DNA of 64,000 bases from Methylobacterium terrae. Lineage in GTDB: Bacteria > Pseudomonadota > Alphaproteobacteria > Rhizobiales > Beijerinckiaceae. Numbering within the stretch: the stretch's first letter is position 1; the number at the start of each line of letters is the position of its first letter. Shown here one piece after another: positions 8,920 through 18,444 of the stretch. The notes below the pieces were generated by a model. It saw only the letters and a program-made list of their open reading frames with translations, was not told the origin of the DNA and did no database searches. The stretch spans positions 769,001 to 833,000 of the forward strand of contig NZ_CP029553.1 in the NCBI RefSeq assembly GCF_003173755.1, in the 5' to 3' direction. The position numbers were made by a program, and so were the translations under genes.

Positions 8920-9711
8920 TCAGGCGTTCAGCAGCGCCAGGGCCGCCTCGTGCAGCCGCTTGTCGCCGGCCGCCACGATCCGCCCGCCCTTGGCGGCGGA
9001 CGTCCCCTCCCAGGTGGTGACGACGCCGCCGGCGCCCTCGATCACCGGGATCATCGCCACGATGTCGTAGGGCTTCAGCTCGGCCTCGACCACGAGGTCG
9101 ATGTGGCCGGCCGCCAGCATCGCGTAGGCGTAGCAGTCGGCGCCGTAGCGGGCGAGGCGAGCCGCCTTCTCGACCCGGCCGTAGGCCTCCCGGTCGGAGG
9201 TGCCCTCGCCGAACAGGCGCGGGTCGGTGGTGTGCAGGACCGCGTCCGCGAGGTCGCCCTTGCGGCGGGTGCGCAGGCGGCGGGTGCCGTGCGGGCCCTG
9301 GTAGTGGGCGGCCTCGCCGTCGCCGAAGAAGCGCTCGCCGGTGAAGGGCTGGTTCATCAGGCCGTAGCAGGGCACCCCGCCACGGGTGAGCCCGATCAGC
9401 GTGCCCCAGATCGGCAGGCCGGCGATGAAGCCGCGGGTGCCGTCGATCGGGTCGAGCACCCAGACGTACTCGGCGTCCTCGCGCTCGGAGCCGAACTCCT
9501 CGCCGAGGATGCCGTGGTCGGGGAAGCTGCGCTGGATGAGCTGGCGCATCACCGCCTCGCCGGCCCGGTCGGCCTCGGTGACCGGATCGAACGCGGCGGT
9601 TCCCGCGGCCTTGTCCTCGGTGGCGAAGGAGGCGCGGAAGAAGGGCAGGATGGCCTGGCCCGACTGGGTGGCGAGCTCGTCCACGAACCGCGCGAAATCC
9701 ACCACGCTCAT
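8920..9711 (-). CDS. hisN: Histidinol-phosphatase, inositol monophosphatase family
   Basis: A 263-residue member of the inositol monophosphatase superfamily. The metal-binding motifs are present: GEE in HGILGEEFG, DPIDGTRGFIAG, and a late Asp in KPYDIVAMIPVIEGAGG. The long run of features (ATEDKAAGTAAFDPVTEAD at the start, GADCYAYAMLAAG) matches bacterial HisN-type enzymes, which remove phosphate from histidinol phosphate in histidine synthesis. Inositol-1-phosphatase or PAP phosphatase activity is the alternative. It stands alone, separated by 90 bp from the AI-2E-type gene on the same strand. Confidence 0.82.
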   Translation of the reverse strand: MSVVDFARFVDELATQSGQAILPFFRASFATEDKAAGTAAFDPVTEADRAGEAVMRQLIQRSFPDHGILGEEFGSEREDAEYVWVLDPIDGTRGFIAGLPIWGTLIGLTRGGVPCYGLMNQPFTGERFFGDGEAAHYQGPHGTRRLRTRRKGDLADAVLHTTDPRLFGEGTSDREAYGRVEKAARLARYGADCYAYAMLAAGHIDLVVEAELKPYDIVAMIPVIEGAGGVVTTWEGTSAAKGGRIVAAGDKRLHEAALALLNA

Positions 9712-9801
9712 GCTGTCCCCGATTCCGGCTCGGCGGGCCGGCGGCCCGCTCCCGCCGGATCGAAACGGCCGCGCGGTCCCGGCGTCAAGCCCCGGTGGCC
9801 G

Positions 9802-11895
9802 TCAGGCCTCGGCCCGCTCCGGCTCGCGGGCCGGGCGGCGCGCGGCGGGCGCATCCGGGGAGGGCGATTCCGGGACGGGCGAACCCGGTGGGGACGGCTC
9901 CGGGGCGACCCCGGTCGACGGCACGTCCCGCACCGCCTCCAGGCAGGCCTCGACGCCCTCGCGCAAGGAGACCGCGTAGTGGTCGGCGCCGAGGGTGGCG
10001 CGGGCATCGGGATCGGTCAGCACCGCGTCGTCCGCCGGCCACAGGCCGACCAGCACCTGCGCCTCCGGCGCCCGCCGCCGCAGCCGCTGGACGAGGTAGC
10101 GCAGATGGGCCGGCGTGCCGCTGATCTCGAGGTAGGAGATGCAGACCATCCGCGCGTCCTCGGCCGCGAGGGAGGCGATGCCGGAGCGCGTGACGTCCTC
10201 GAACGGCACCACCCGGGTGCCGAAGCCGTGCTTGCCGAGGAGCTGGGCCAGCATCATCGAGGCGGCCTCGTCGAGGGGCCCGCGGCCGGCGACGCAGAGT
10301 ACCGCGCCCTCGCGCCGCCACGCCTCCGGCAGCTGGTCCGGGGCGGGCGCGTCCGGCACCGCGGGGGCGGCCTCGCACGGCGCCTCCTCGTCCTGGCGGC
10401 CCGACAGGAGGCGGCCGGCGAGCGTCGGCTTCGTGTCCGGCGCCGCGTCGTCGCGGTCGGAGAGGTCCTCGATCAGCTGCGCGATGCCGACGCGGATCCG
10501 GTCGAGCTGGCTCTCGGTGAGCACCCCGCGGCGGGCATCCGTCGCGGCGAGCTGAAGGCCCTTGAGCGCCACCTCGTCGTAGTAGGAGGAGAGTGAGCAC
10601 TGGGCGAGGATGGCTTCGGCGAGTTCCTGCGCCTCGTCCGGGTCGTCGGCCAGCATGCGCTGGTAGAAGTTCTCGACCGGGGTGAGCGCCGGCCGGTCGC
10701 CGAACAGGACGTCGAGGAATTCGAGTTTGTCGACGTGGCGGCCGAGCACCACGAGGCAGACGGTGAGCGGCGTCGAGAGCAGGAGCCCGACCGGCCCCCA
10801 CAGCCAGGTCCAGAACAGGGCCGAGACCAGCACCGCGAAGGGCGACAGCCCGGTCGAGTGGCCGTAGACCAGGGGCTCGATGAACTGGCCGACCAGCGGC
10901 TCCAGCACGACGAACAGGGCGGCGGTCGCCAGCACCATGTTCCAGCCCGGATCGACGGCGGCGGCGAGGGCCAGGGGCAGCAGGGCCGACAGGAAGGCGC
11001 CGATATAGGGCACGAAGCGCATCAGCGCCGAGAAGATGCCCCACAGGATCGGGTTCGGCACGCCGATCAGCCACAGCCCGACGCCGATGACGAGGCCGAA
11101 CCCGGCATTGAGGGCGAGCTGGACCAGGAAGAACCGGCTCAGGCGCCGCGCCGCGTCGTCCATCGCCACGGTGGTGCGGTGCAGGTCGCTCGAGCCGACG
11201 AGGCGGATCATCCGGTCGCGCAGGTCCTCGCGCTGCACCAGGATGAAGATCAGCACCACGAAGACGATGCCGAGCGTGGCGAGCGGCGAGAGGACCGGCG
11301 CCAGGACCTTCTCGGCGAGCTCGACCGGGCTCGGGTCGCGGTCGCGCACCTCGACCAGGACCGGCTTGTCGGGGTTCTGCACCGCGGGCGGCGGGGCGGG
11401 CTTGCCGGGTGCCGGCTTCTGCTCGGGAGGCTTCTGCTCCGGCGCGCCGGCCTGCTGGAGCTGGTGGTTGATGCTGCGGATGTAGCCGGCGACGTCGCCG
11501 AGCGGCCCCGCCTTCAGGTTCTCGGCCTTCTGGGCGATGGTGCGCTGGTAGCGCGGCAGGCCGGTCGAGAGGTCGGCGACCTGCATGCCGATCAGGCCGC
11601 CCAAGCCCGCCACGACGGTGAGCAGCAGCAGCACCGCGACGCCGACGGACGGGATCCGCCCGAGGCGGAGCTTGCGCAGGAGCGCCACCAGCGGCCCGAT
11701 GACGAAGCTCAGGAGCACCGCGATGGCGATCGGGATCAGGATCTCGCGGCCGAAATAGAGGGCCGCCACGATCACCGCCGCGATGACCAGCGGCGCCGCG
11801 AGGCCGTCGCCGGGGGTCTCGGCGGCCTGGATCCGGGCCGGCTTCATCGGCAGGACCCGCCTGCGATCGTCTCCCGCTTCGGCCATGCGACGCAT
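9802..11895 (-). CDS. AI-2E/PerM-family transporter with extra C-terminal domain
   Basis: Up to 697 residues from ATG 11895; ATG 11847 (MKPARIQ) is an equally plausible start. The first 370 residues or so are an AI-2E transporter-family permease with about eight membrane segments (LVIAAVIVAALYFGREILI, GIVFVVLIFILVQREDL, LWGPVGLLLSTPLTVCLVVL) and a Pro/Lys-rich periplasmic loop (PEQKPPEQKPAPGKP). A soluble tail follows. Its last part (AVLCVAGRGPLDEAASM to AQVLVGLWPADD) looks like a Rossmann-type or B12-binding fold without the DxHxxG cobalamin motif. Usual family members are about 350-400 residues, so the tail nearly doubles the protein. The transported substrate is unknown. Confidence 0.82.
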   Translation of the reverse strand: MRRMAEAGDDRRRVLPMKPARIQAAETPGDGLAAPLVIAAVIVAALYFGREILIPIAIAVLLSFVIGPLVALLRKLRLGRIPSVGVAVLLLLTVVAGLGGLIGMQVADLSTGLPRYQRTIAQKAENLKAGPLGDVAGYIRSINHQLQQAGAPEQKPPEQKPAPGKPAPPPAVQNPDKPVLVEVRDRDPSPVELAEKVLAPVLSPLATLGIVFVVLIFILVQREDLRDRMIRLVGSSDLHRTTVAMDDAARRLSRFFLVQLALNAGFGLVIGVGLWLIGVPNPILWGIFSALMRFVPYIGAFLSALLPLALAAAVDPGWNMVLATAALFVVLEPLVGQFIEPLVYGHSTGLSPFAVLVSALFWTWLWGPVGLLLSTPLTVCLVVLGRHVDKLEFLDVLFGDRPALTPVENFYQRMLADDPDEAQELAEAILAQCSLSSYYDEVALKGLQLAATDARRGVLTESQLDRIRVGIAQLIEDLSDRDDAAPDTKPTLAGRLLSGRQDEEAPCEAAPAVPDAPAPDQLPEAWRREGAVLCVAGRGPLDEAASMMLAQLLGKHGFGTRVVPFEDVTRSGIASLAAEDARMVCISYLEISGTPAHLRYLVQRLRRRAPEAQVLVGLWPADDAVLTDPDARATLGADHYAVSLREGVEACLEAVRDVPSTGVAPEPSPPGSPVPESPSPDAPAARRPAREPERAEA

Positions 11896-12011
11896 ACTCG
11901 ACTCTTGCGCGGCGCACCCGTCTCGCCCCGCTTCCACGAGGGAGGAACGGGGTGGCGGGCGAAACGATCCGCCGGTGACGCAGGGCCAACCTCGCGAAAA
12001 CGTGTGCGGGC

Positions 12012-14108
12012 CTACTCGATCCGCACCATCACGCTGTCGCTCGCGCCCGCCGCGTCGAGGACCGAGATGCGCACGAAGCCGGCGCCGTCGGGCTGCCACT
12101 CGGCCTGGCGCCGGTCCGATTCGGTCACCGGCAGGCCACCGACGAGCCAGGTCAGCGGCGGCGTGCCCCCGAGCGCCTTGAGGGCGAGGCCGGCAGGGGG
12201 ACCGCCCTCGGCCCCGAGGTCGATCCGCGCCCCGTCCGGCGGGTAGGCGATGCGCAGGCGGTCGGCCGGGCCGGCGTCGCGGCGCAGGGCGCGCAGGGGC
12301 GGGGGAAGGGCGGAGGTCGTCGCCACCAGGGCGTCGCGAGGGCGCGGCACCGCCTCGGGCTCGCCCCCGAGGCGCGCGAAGGCGTCGAACAGGAGGGGCG
12401 CGGCGGCGATCCGCCCGACGAGGCCCGGCACCCCGGCCCCGTCCGGCCGGCCGAGCCAGGCCGCCACCGTGGTGCGACGGTCGAACCCCACCGCCCAGGC
12501 GTCGCGGTAGCCGTAGGACGTGCCGGTCTTGTAGGCGAGCGGGTTCGGCAGGGCGCTCTCCGGCGGGGGCGTGCCGCGCAGGACGTCGGCGACGTACCAG
12601 GCCGCCACCGGCTCGGCGATCCGCGGCAGGACCGCCTTGGGCATCGCCGGACCGTCGAGGCGGCGCCGGAGCACCGGCACGCCGCCGCCGCGGGCGAGGC
12701 CCGCATAGAGCCGGGCGAGGTCGGCGAGCGTGATCCCCAATCCCCCGAGCGCCACCGGCAGGCCGGGCGCGGCGTCCTTCGGCAGGACGATGGCGGCGCC
12801 GGCGCTCCGCAGGCGGGCGATGAAGCGGGCCGGGCCGACCGCCTCCATCAGCTCCACCGCCGGCACGTTGAGGGAGAGCTGCAGCGCGCGCCGCGCCGTC
12901 ACGGTGCCCTGGAAGGTGAGGTCGAAGTTCTCGGGCGCGTAGGACGCGCCGAACCGCGACGGACGGTCCTCGATCAGGGTCTCGGGATGGGCGAGGCCGG
13001 CCTCGAACGCCATGGCGTAGACGAAGGGCTTCAGCGCCGAGCCCGGCGAGCGGACCGCCCCCGTCATGTCGATCGCGCCCGCGCGCGCGGGATCGAGGTA
13101 GCCGGCGCTGCCGACCTGGGCCCTGACCTCGCCGCTGGCGTTGTCGATGACGAGAAGGGCCGCCGACAGGCCGGGGCCGAGCGAGGCCGCCCGCTCCGCC
13201 GCCAGGGGTTCGAGCCGGGCCTGCAGGCGGGCGTCGAGGGTGAGGCGGTGGATGGCCCGGCCCGGCTCCTGCGCCAGGGCCGCCTCGGCGGCGTGGGGAG
13301 CCAGCATCGGGAACGGCTTTCGCCCGTGCGGCACCGGCTCGGCCTTGGCGGAGGCGGCCTCCGCCGCCGGCACCACGCCGCGGGCGGCCGCGAGGTCGAG
13401 CACCCGGTCGCGGGCGCGCCGCGCGGCCCGCGGGAAGCGGTCGGGCCGGCGCGCCTCCGGCGCCTGCGGCAGGGCGACCAAAAGGGCGGCCTCGGCGAGC
13501 GTGAGGCGCGCCGGCTCGCGCCCGAAATAGGCGAGGCTCGCGGCCCGGAGGCCCTCGACCGGCCCGCCATAGGGCGCGAGCGCCAGGTAGAGCCGCAGCA
13601 CCCCGTCCTTGCCGAGACGCCGCTCCAGTTCGATCGCCCGGGCGATCTGGCGCAGCTTCGCGCCGAGCGAGCGCGCGCCCCGCGGCTCGACGAGGCGCGC
13701 CACCTGCATCGACAGGGTCGAGGCGCCCGACACGATCCGCCCCGCCGCGAGCCACTGCCCGGCCGCCCGCAGGAGCGCCAGAGGATCGACGCCCGGATGG
13801 TCGCGGAAGCGCCGGTCCTCGTAGGCCGTCAGCAGGGCGAGGAAGCGGGGATCGGTCGCCGCGGGCTCGAGCGGCAGCCGCCAGCGGCCGTCACCGGTCG
13901 CGAAGGGACGCAGCAGGGTGCCGGCGCGGTCGAGGACGACGGGGGAGCGGGCCTCGGCGGCGGTGAGGTCGAGGGGAGGGAGCCGGGCGAGGGCGACTCC
14001 GAGCCAGGCGCAGGCCGCGAGGCCGGACACGGCCGCGACGCCCGCGAGACGCCACGCCGCCCGTCGCCACGCCGCCCGTCGCCTCGCCGATGTCTCGCGC
14101 TCGCTCAT
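12012..14108 (-). CDS. pbpC: Penicillin-binding protein 1C
   Basis: A 698-residue bifunctional peptidoglycan synthase of the PBP1C type. In order it shows a membrane anchor (about residues 18-42), then a family 51 glycosyltransferase with AYEDRRFRDHPGVDPLA and GASTLSMQVARL. A transpeptidase follows with the active-site SxxK in SPGSALKPFVY and the KTGTS motif in AYKTGTSYGYRDAW. A BiPBP_C-type beta domain ends the protein (about 600-698). It polymerises lipid II and is expected to bind beta-lactams at the periplasmic face. The alpha-2-macroglobulin gene that often accompanies pbpC is not next to it here. Confidence 0.93.
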   Translation of the reverse strand: MSERETSARRRAAWRRAAWRLAGVAAVSGLAACAWLGVALARLPPLDLTAAEARSPVVLDRAGTLLRPFATGDGRWRLPLEPAATDPRFLALLTAYEDRRFRDHPGVDPLALLRAAGQWLAAGRIVSGASTLSMQVARLVEPRGARSLGAKLRQIARAIELERRLGKDGVLRLYLALAPYGGPVEGLRAASLAYFGREPARLTLAEAALLVALPQAPEARRPDRFPRAARRARDRVLDLAAARGVVPAAEAASAKAEPVPHGRKPFPMLAPHAAEAALAQEPGRAIHRLTLDARLQARLEPLAAERAASLGPGLSAALLVIDNASGEVRAQVGSAGYLDPARAGAIDMTGAVRSPGSALKPFVYAMAFEAGLAHPETLIEDRPSRFGASYAPENFDLTFQGTVTARRALQLSLNVPAVELMEAVGPARFIARLRSAGAAIVLPKDAAPGLPVALGGLGITLADLARLYAGLARGGGVPVLRRRLDGPAMPKAVLPRIAEPVAAWYVADVLRGTPPPESALPNPLAYKTGTSYGYRDAWAVGFDRRTTVAAWLGRPDGAGVPGLVGRIAAAPLLFDAFARLGGEPEAVPRPRDALVATTSALPPPLRALRRDAGPADRLRIAYPPDGARIDLGAEGGPPAGLALKALGGTPPLTWLVGGLPVTESDRRQAEWQPDGAGFVRISVLDAAGASDSVMVRIE

Positions 14109-14183
14109 GCGGCTCTTCCGCGCCCGCCGCGACTCTGCCCGCCCGCCGCCGCCGGGGCAATCCCGGCCGCGGAGGGGACCGCG

Positions 14184-15227
14184 CTACGGGCCGGGCGCCG
14201 CCCCGCACCGCTCGATGAAGCCGACGGCGCGGGCGCCGCCCGCGGCCGAGCTCACCGAGACCATCGCGACCGGCCCCGGGGAGGTGCGGTGCGGCGGGTC
14301 GGCGAGCGCGAGGGCGGGCAGCAGCAGGCCGGCCGCGGTCCCGCAATCGCCGAGCTGGAGCGCCGGCGTCTCCGGGTCGGCGGCGAGCCCGGCGATGCCG
14401 GCCTCCGGGCCGGCCGCCCGCGCCACCGCGACGCCGAACTCCTCGGCCCGCCAGCGCTCGCCGTTGAGGTCGGCGAGCAGACGGTCCGGCGGCAGGAAGC
14501 GCGCGCCGCGCGCGAAGGCCCTGGCCAGCCCCCGCCCGACGAGGCCCCTGGGCGCAGCGACGTCCTCCTCCTCGACGCCGCGGAACACGCCGAGCACGTG
14601 ACCGAGCGCCGATCCGGGCGGCCGCAACTCCACCGGGCCGAGCGCCACCACCGCCGCCGCCTCGCCGGGGATCAGGCCCCAGGGATTGCCGCGCATCAGG
14701 ATCCGTCCCTCCACCGCGAGACGGTCGAGCAGGAGCGGGTGGATGTGACTGTCGAGGGCGCCGACCAGGACGTGGTCCTCCCCCTCGTCCCGGACCGCCA
14801 GGGCCGCGTAGGCGAGATCGGACAGGGCCTCGGCCGGCCCGCCCGGGCGGAGGTCGATGTCGCGCAGCAGGCCCGCATGGGGTCCGAGGAGGAGGGCGCG
14901 GATCGCCTCGCGGTCGGGCCCGTCGCAAAGGTCCGGCCGCACGGTGAGCCGCAGGAGCCAGCCGCCCGGGGGCGGCGCCACCTGGCCGGCGCAATCGGCG
15001 AGCGCCGCGGCGAGCAGGCGCCGCAGCCGCTCGTGGTAGTCCCGGCATTCGGTCGTCGGGATCGCCCGGGCGAGGGTCGGCGGCAGCCCGTCCGCGCCGA
15101 CGAGGGCGCGCTCGAGCCGCTGCGCCCGCTCGCCGGCCGCGTAGCGCCGGGTCGTCTCGGCGAAGCTGGTGCCGAGCGGAGAGCAGAGACCAACCGCGAG
15201 GATTGCAGGAACACGTTCAGCCATCAT
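14184..15227 (-). CDS. Ketosynthase-like (thiolase-fold) protein, probably non-catalytic
   Basis: 347 residues from ATG 15227, which has a GAGGG-type ribosome site. The start AILAVGLCSPLGTS and the block GRILMRGNPWGLIPGEAAAVVAL resemble beta-ketoacyl-ACP synthases. The catalytic Cys context (usually TACSS or similar) is replaced by GGPAEALSDLAYAAL. The usual histidine element (NIGH) reads LQLGDCGTAAG. Cys and His are both missing, so condensation activity is not expected. It lies on the same strand just downstream of the type VI-style effector locus (15364-18708), and I infer an accessory role there. It could instead be an unrelated remnant. Confidence 0.65.
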   Translation of the reverse strand: MMAERVPAILAVGLCSPLGTSFAETTRRYAAGERAQRLERALVGADGLPPTLARAIPTTECRDYHERLRRLLAAALADCAGQVAPPPGGWLLRLTVRPDLCDGPDREAIRALLLGPHAGLLRDIDLRPGGPAEALSDLAYAALAVRDEGEDHVLVGALDSHIHPLLLDRLAVEGRILMRGNPWGLIPGEAAAVVALGPVELRPPGSALGHVLGVFRGVEEEDVAAPRGLVGRGLARAFARGARFLPPDRLLADLNGERWRAEEFGVAVARAAGPEAGIAGLAADPETPALQLGDCGTAAGLLLPALALADPPHRTSPGPVAMVSVSSAAGGARAVGFIERCGAAPGP

Positions 15228-15363
15228 AGCCCTCAAATTTGCTCAAGCGAGTGAATATCTGATTTGGCAAATCATCGTGCGCAATTTTGAAAATTAAATT
15301 TATATTTACATATTTATCATAAATATCGTTCAGCGTCGACCTATCATTAAAAACATTTTTTTA

Positions 15364-16350
15364 TCAGTCAAACCGACGAATCCACTTCAAAGTTTCTTCC
15401 ATGCTATCGAGTGGCGCAGGCGCGTCGAGGAGTGGGCGTGGGTAATTCTCGAAACGGATGGATTTCAGGGCGTGGGCCACGCTCTTGTAGGCTGGGGGGG
15501 ACAGCCCAAGATTTATATCGCCGAGTACAGGCCTGGCGCCTGCTTGGATGATGATGCCACCCTCAAAAGGATGGATTAGGCAATCCTCGGTGAGCGAGTT
15601 CCTGAGAGATTGTAGCCCACCGAGCACGTTGATGAACGTCTCGTCGATGATCGTAAGCCAATTGATCGTTCTAATAGATCTTTGGTTTTGACGATTCATT
15701 ATTGAGTACCATCGCGAGGACTCCGGCATATCAAGTCCGATAAATCTTTTTATGAGGGGAAATGCTGTAAGTCTATCTTCTAAGCTCTCCTGCCCTTCAT
15801 TGAAAACGACGGAAAGTCCTGCCGTTCCATACGATGGCCGGATCCATTCGCACCATCGTTTCACGAGACTAATATATAATCCATAGCCATTGACCTCTGG
15901 CCAGCTGGCAGGAATATATGCTGACGCGCTAGAGAAGCGGCGATGCGGCGTTGCGGAAGTTACATTCATAAAATAAAGCGTTGGCTCTTCATTATCTAAG
16001 CCCTCGGGAAAACCATAGACGGCGGCATCAAAGCCCTGATTTTCATCGTAATCATAGGGCGCTTGAGCGCGGTTGTCCAAATATGTCACTAGGCTGACTT
16101 CGCCGAGCGGCGCGAGTTGTAGCGAGTCGTGCGGGTGATAGTGGGTAATGTTTTCCCGGAATGTTTCTACGTAATCAAGAATCAATCGCGACAATACTTG
16201 CTTAAGCTCGACATTGTCACCCCCATCGATAGACATGTCTACATAGTGGCCAAGTCGCAGGCTGGAATTTCCCCGAGCCGAACGAACTCCAATGCAGTCT
16301 AAATCTGCGAGATTAAATTTGCTATCAGCAATAAGATGAGATATCGACAT
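15364..16350 (-). CDS. DUF3396 type VI immunity-family protein
   Basis: 328 residues from ATG 16350, chosen because GGAGAG lies five bases upstream; longer starts would overlap the toxin gene. The C-terminal half has the DUF3396 pattern: GLSVVFNEGQESLED, then TINWLTIIDETFINVLGG, then GGIIIQAGARPVLGD. Proteins of this family neutralise cognate effectors encoded upstream. The gene directly follows the PAAR-like nuclease gene with a 28-bp gap, as expected for an effector-immunity pair. Base composition is strikingly lower in GC than the neighbours, which suggests recent acquisition. Confidence 0.82.
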   Translation of the reverse strand: MSISHLIADSKFNLADLDCIGVRSARGNSSLRLGHYVDMSIDGGDNVELKQVLSRLILDYVETFRENITHYHPHDSLQLAPLGEVSLVTYLDNRAQAPYDYDENQGFDAAVYGFPEGLDNEEPTLYFMNVTSATPHRRFSSASAYIPASWPEVNGYGLYISLVKRWCEWIRPSYGTAGLSVVFNEGQESLEDRLTAFPLIKRFIGLDMPESSRWYSIMNRQNQRSIRTINWLTIIDETFINVLGGLQSLRNSLTEDCLIHPFEGGIIIQAGARPVLGDINLGLSPPAYKSVAHALKSIRFENYPRPLLDAPAPLDSMEETLKWIRRFD

Positions 16351-16378
16351 TCTGCTCTCCCGCATTTCCGGTAATCTA

Positions 16379-17392
16379 TCATTGTGTTGCAGATAATCCA
16401 AGTGCACCAACGCCTAAAGTTCCCGCAACTACAGGCACTCCAAAATACAAGACGGCCCCTCCAGTGCCTAAGACCGCCGCAGCGCCGAGGCCGGTCGCTA
16501 CGTATGGATGATCGTTGGAAAACTGCTTGACCTTACCTGATAGCGATGTTGCTGGAGCCGTGGCTGTGCCGTCCTTGTCATCTCCACTCCCCGAGCAGTC
16601 GCAATCTTTTTTGAAATTTATGTCTTCTCGAACCAAGCCATTATCCGCTGCTATACTATTTAAATTCTCAGATTGTCCGCGACGCAATCGGTCGCGCGGC
16701 CCTTTATATTCATGAATGCCGCCTAGGTCCATGTCTATGAAATCGCCGGGACGTTTTCCTCCGCCACGCAACGGTCTTCCGTCTGGACCCTGGCGCATTT
16801 GCCAGATGCCATCAACGATTTCCCAAGCAACTTCTGGCATGATGTTGCGTCCGAGTTTCCTAGCCCAAGACTCGACTTTATCTGCTACGCACTTCCCTGA
16901 CATAGTTCCTGCGGCTTCGCACTCACAAGCAGCTTTACAAATTTGCTCGGCGAGAACTCGATTTTTCTCATCCCGTGGCTTGCCTGTATAATACCCCCCG
17001 ACACTGACGGTATTCCCCCGGTTCATCAGCATCTTGTCGGTCAGCCGGGTGACCGGCCGGCCCTCCATGAACACGTTCGGCGACCACGACAGCCACGTCG
17101 CCTCGTGCCGGTTCACCCCCGATGTCACGCCCCCGCCCGTCCCGGGCTCGTCGTCGTAGGACGGGTAGAAGCGCGAGCCCTTCACCCCGTTCATCGCGCC
17201 CCCGTGCGAGCGCACGCTCACCGTCCCGTTCTCCAGGTCGCGGGCGTAGGCCACGTTGGAATACGGCACCGGCGCCACGGGCGAGCGGCACACGTCCGGC
17301 AGCGTCGCCCGCACGAAGCCGATCGCCGAGTGCTTGTGGCACAGGGTCAGGTCGTTCACCTTCACCGTCTCGGTCGACGTCGGCCCGCTCAT
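16379..17392 (-). CDS. PAAR-like (DUF4150) effector with predicted nuclease tail
   Basis: 337 residues from ATG 17392, overlapping the DUF2169 stop by four bases (ATGA). Residues 5-135 are a DUF4150/PAAR-like domain (VNDLTLCHKHSA, PVPYSNVAYARDLENGT, NVFMEGRPVTRLTDKMLMN), the tip module that carries type VI effectors. The variable part begins near residue 138. It holds a Cys-rich helix and a PD-(D/E)XK-like core: PGDFIDMD (215-222), HEYK (227-230) and a following Gln at 240. Two hydrophobic segments end the protein. GC content drops sharply at the domain boundary (about base 16,980). The DNase function is inferred from the motif; no secretion genes are in the window. Confidence 0.78.
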   Translation of the reverse strand: MSGPTSTETVKVNDLTLCHKHSAIGFVRATLPDVCRSPVAPVPYSNVAYARDLENGTVSVRSHGGAMNGVKGSRFYPSYDDEPGTGGGVTSGVNRHEATWLSWSPNVFMEGRPVTRLTDKMLMNRGNTVSVGGYYTGKPRDEKNRVLAEQICKAACECEAAGTMSGKCVADKVESWARKLGRNIMPEVAWEIVDGIWQMRQGPDGRPLRGGGKRPGDFIDMDLGGIHEYKGPRDRLRRGQSENLNSIAADNGLVREDINFKKDCDCSGSGDDKDGTATAPATSLSGKVKQFSNDHPYVATGLGAAAVLGTGGAVLYFGVPVVAGTLGVGALGLSATQ

Positions 17393-18435
17393 CGCGCCAC
17401 CCCCGCCATCTGCCGCACCGTCACGGTCGAGCCCTCGACCGCGTGGTCGCGCCCGTTGCACGCCACCGCGGCGTTGAAGATCAATTCGACCCGGCGCGCG
17501 CTGCCGTCGAGGATCGCCGCGACGAGGCGCAGCCGGTCCTGCACGCGGGTCGCGCCGATGCGGGTGCGCGCCTCCAGCAGGACCTGCGGCAGCCGGAAGG
17601 CGTAGGGGCCGTCCGGGTGCAGGCCCTCGACCTCGACCGGCTCGCCGCCGCGCAGCACGCCCGGATAGATCTGGTCGGCGGGGGCGGTCTGGTGGAAGCG
17701 CTCCGAGAAATCCTCCGGCGGCAGCGGCGCGCGCGTCGCCATCCAGGTCTCGTCGTAGGTGCCGGCATGGTCGAGGCGCGGGCGCCAGGCCGGCTGCAGC
17801 GGCCCGAAGCCGTGCGGCGGAGGCAGCGGCCGGCCGGGCACGACCGGCCGGGCCGGATCCTCGATCAGCGGCAGCGCCAGTTCGGCGCCCTCCGGCAGAT
17901 CCGTCCACCGTGCCGTCCAGCCCCGGCCGACGGGGTTGTCGGGGTGCGGCTCGGCGGCGGCGCTGCCGGGTTCGGCGAACGGGTCGGCGCCCCCGAGGGC
18001 GGCGCGCCAGACCAGCCGCACGCCGGCGAAGTCCTCCGGGCCGTCGAGGGCGAGGCGCCCGCGGCGGCCGCCGATGCGCCGCAGCACCCGCGGGCCGGTG
18101 ATGCGGGCGCGCTTCTCGATCGCTCCCACCCGCACCCGCACCGCGCAGCCGCGCACGGCGGCCTCGCCGGGCGCGCAGGCGGTGCCCCGCACCAGGATGT
18201 CGGCCGCCGGCCGGAACGGCGCGATGTCGGCGGCGGCCTTCAACTCGCGGAACTGCCCGTCGGCGTAGTCACCGGCGAGCCGGACCGGGGGTGGGTCGGG
18301 CTCCACGTCCAGAAGGCCGTCGGCGCGCACCGAGAAGCAGGCCCTGACCGCCACCACCCAGTGCTCGACCCCGTGCCGGTCGCGCAGGAACGACCCTTGC
18401 GCCGCGAACGGGGTCCGGTCGTCCACCGCCCACAT
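17389..18435 (-). CDS. DUF2169 protein (type VI effector-associated)
   Basis: A 348-residue DUF2169 protein. The family pattern is visible in the start (WAVDDRTPFAAQGSFLRDRHG), ADILVRGTACAPG, and RWTDLPEGAELALPLIEDP to FSERFHQTAPADQ. DUF2169 genes are regular companions of DUF4150/PAAR-like effectors, and adaptor or chaperone functions have been proposed for effector loading. Here it overlaps the effector start by four bases, indicating translational coupling, and follows the small gene 18445-18708 by nine bases. Composition is high-GC like the backbone, unlike the downstream toxin tail. Confidence 0.85.
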   Translation of the reverse strand: MWAVDDRTPFAAQGSFLRDRHGVEHWVVAVRACFSVRADGLLDVEPDPPPVRLAGDYADGQFRELKAAADIAPFRPAADILVRGTACAPGEAAVRGCAVRVRVGAIEKRARITGPRVLRRIGGRRGRLALDGPEDFAGVRLVWRAALGGADPFAEPGSAAAEPHPDNPVGRGWTARWTDLPEGAELALPLIEDPARPVVPGRPLPPPHGFGPLQPAWRPRLDHAGTYDETWMATRAPLPPEDFSERFHQTAPADQIYPGVLRGGEPVEVEGLHPDGPYAFRLPQVLLEARTRIGATRVQDRLRLVAAILDGSARRVELIFNAAVACNGRDHAVEGSTVTVRQMAGVAR

Positions 18436-18444
18436 GGCGGCGGC

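Noticed and set aside
9785..14000. Minus-strand frames joining the AI-2E and pbpC regions into proteins of 700-1,300 residues
   Set aside because: The apparent fusion comes from frames open upstream of the real start at 11895; the extra part is out-of-frame pbpC sequence.
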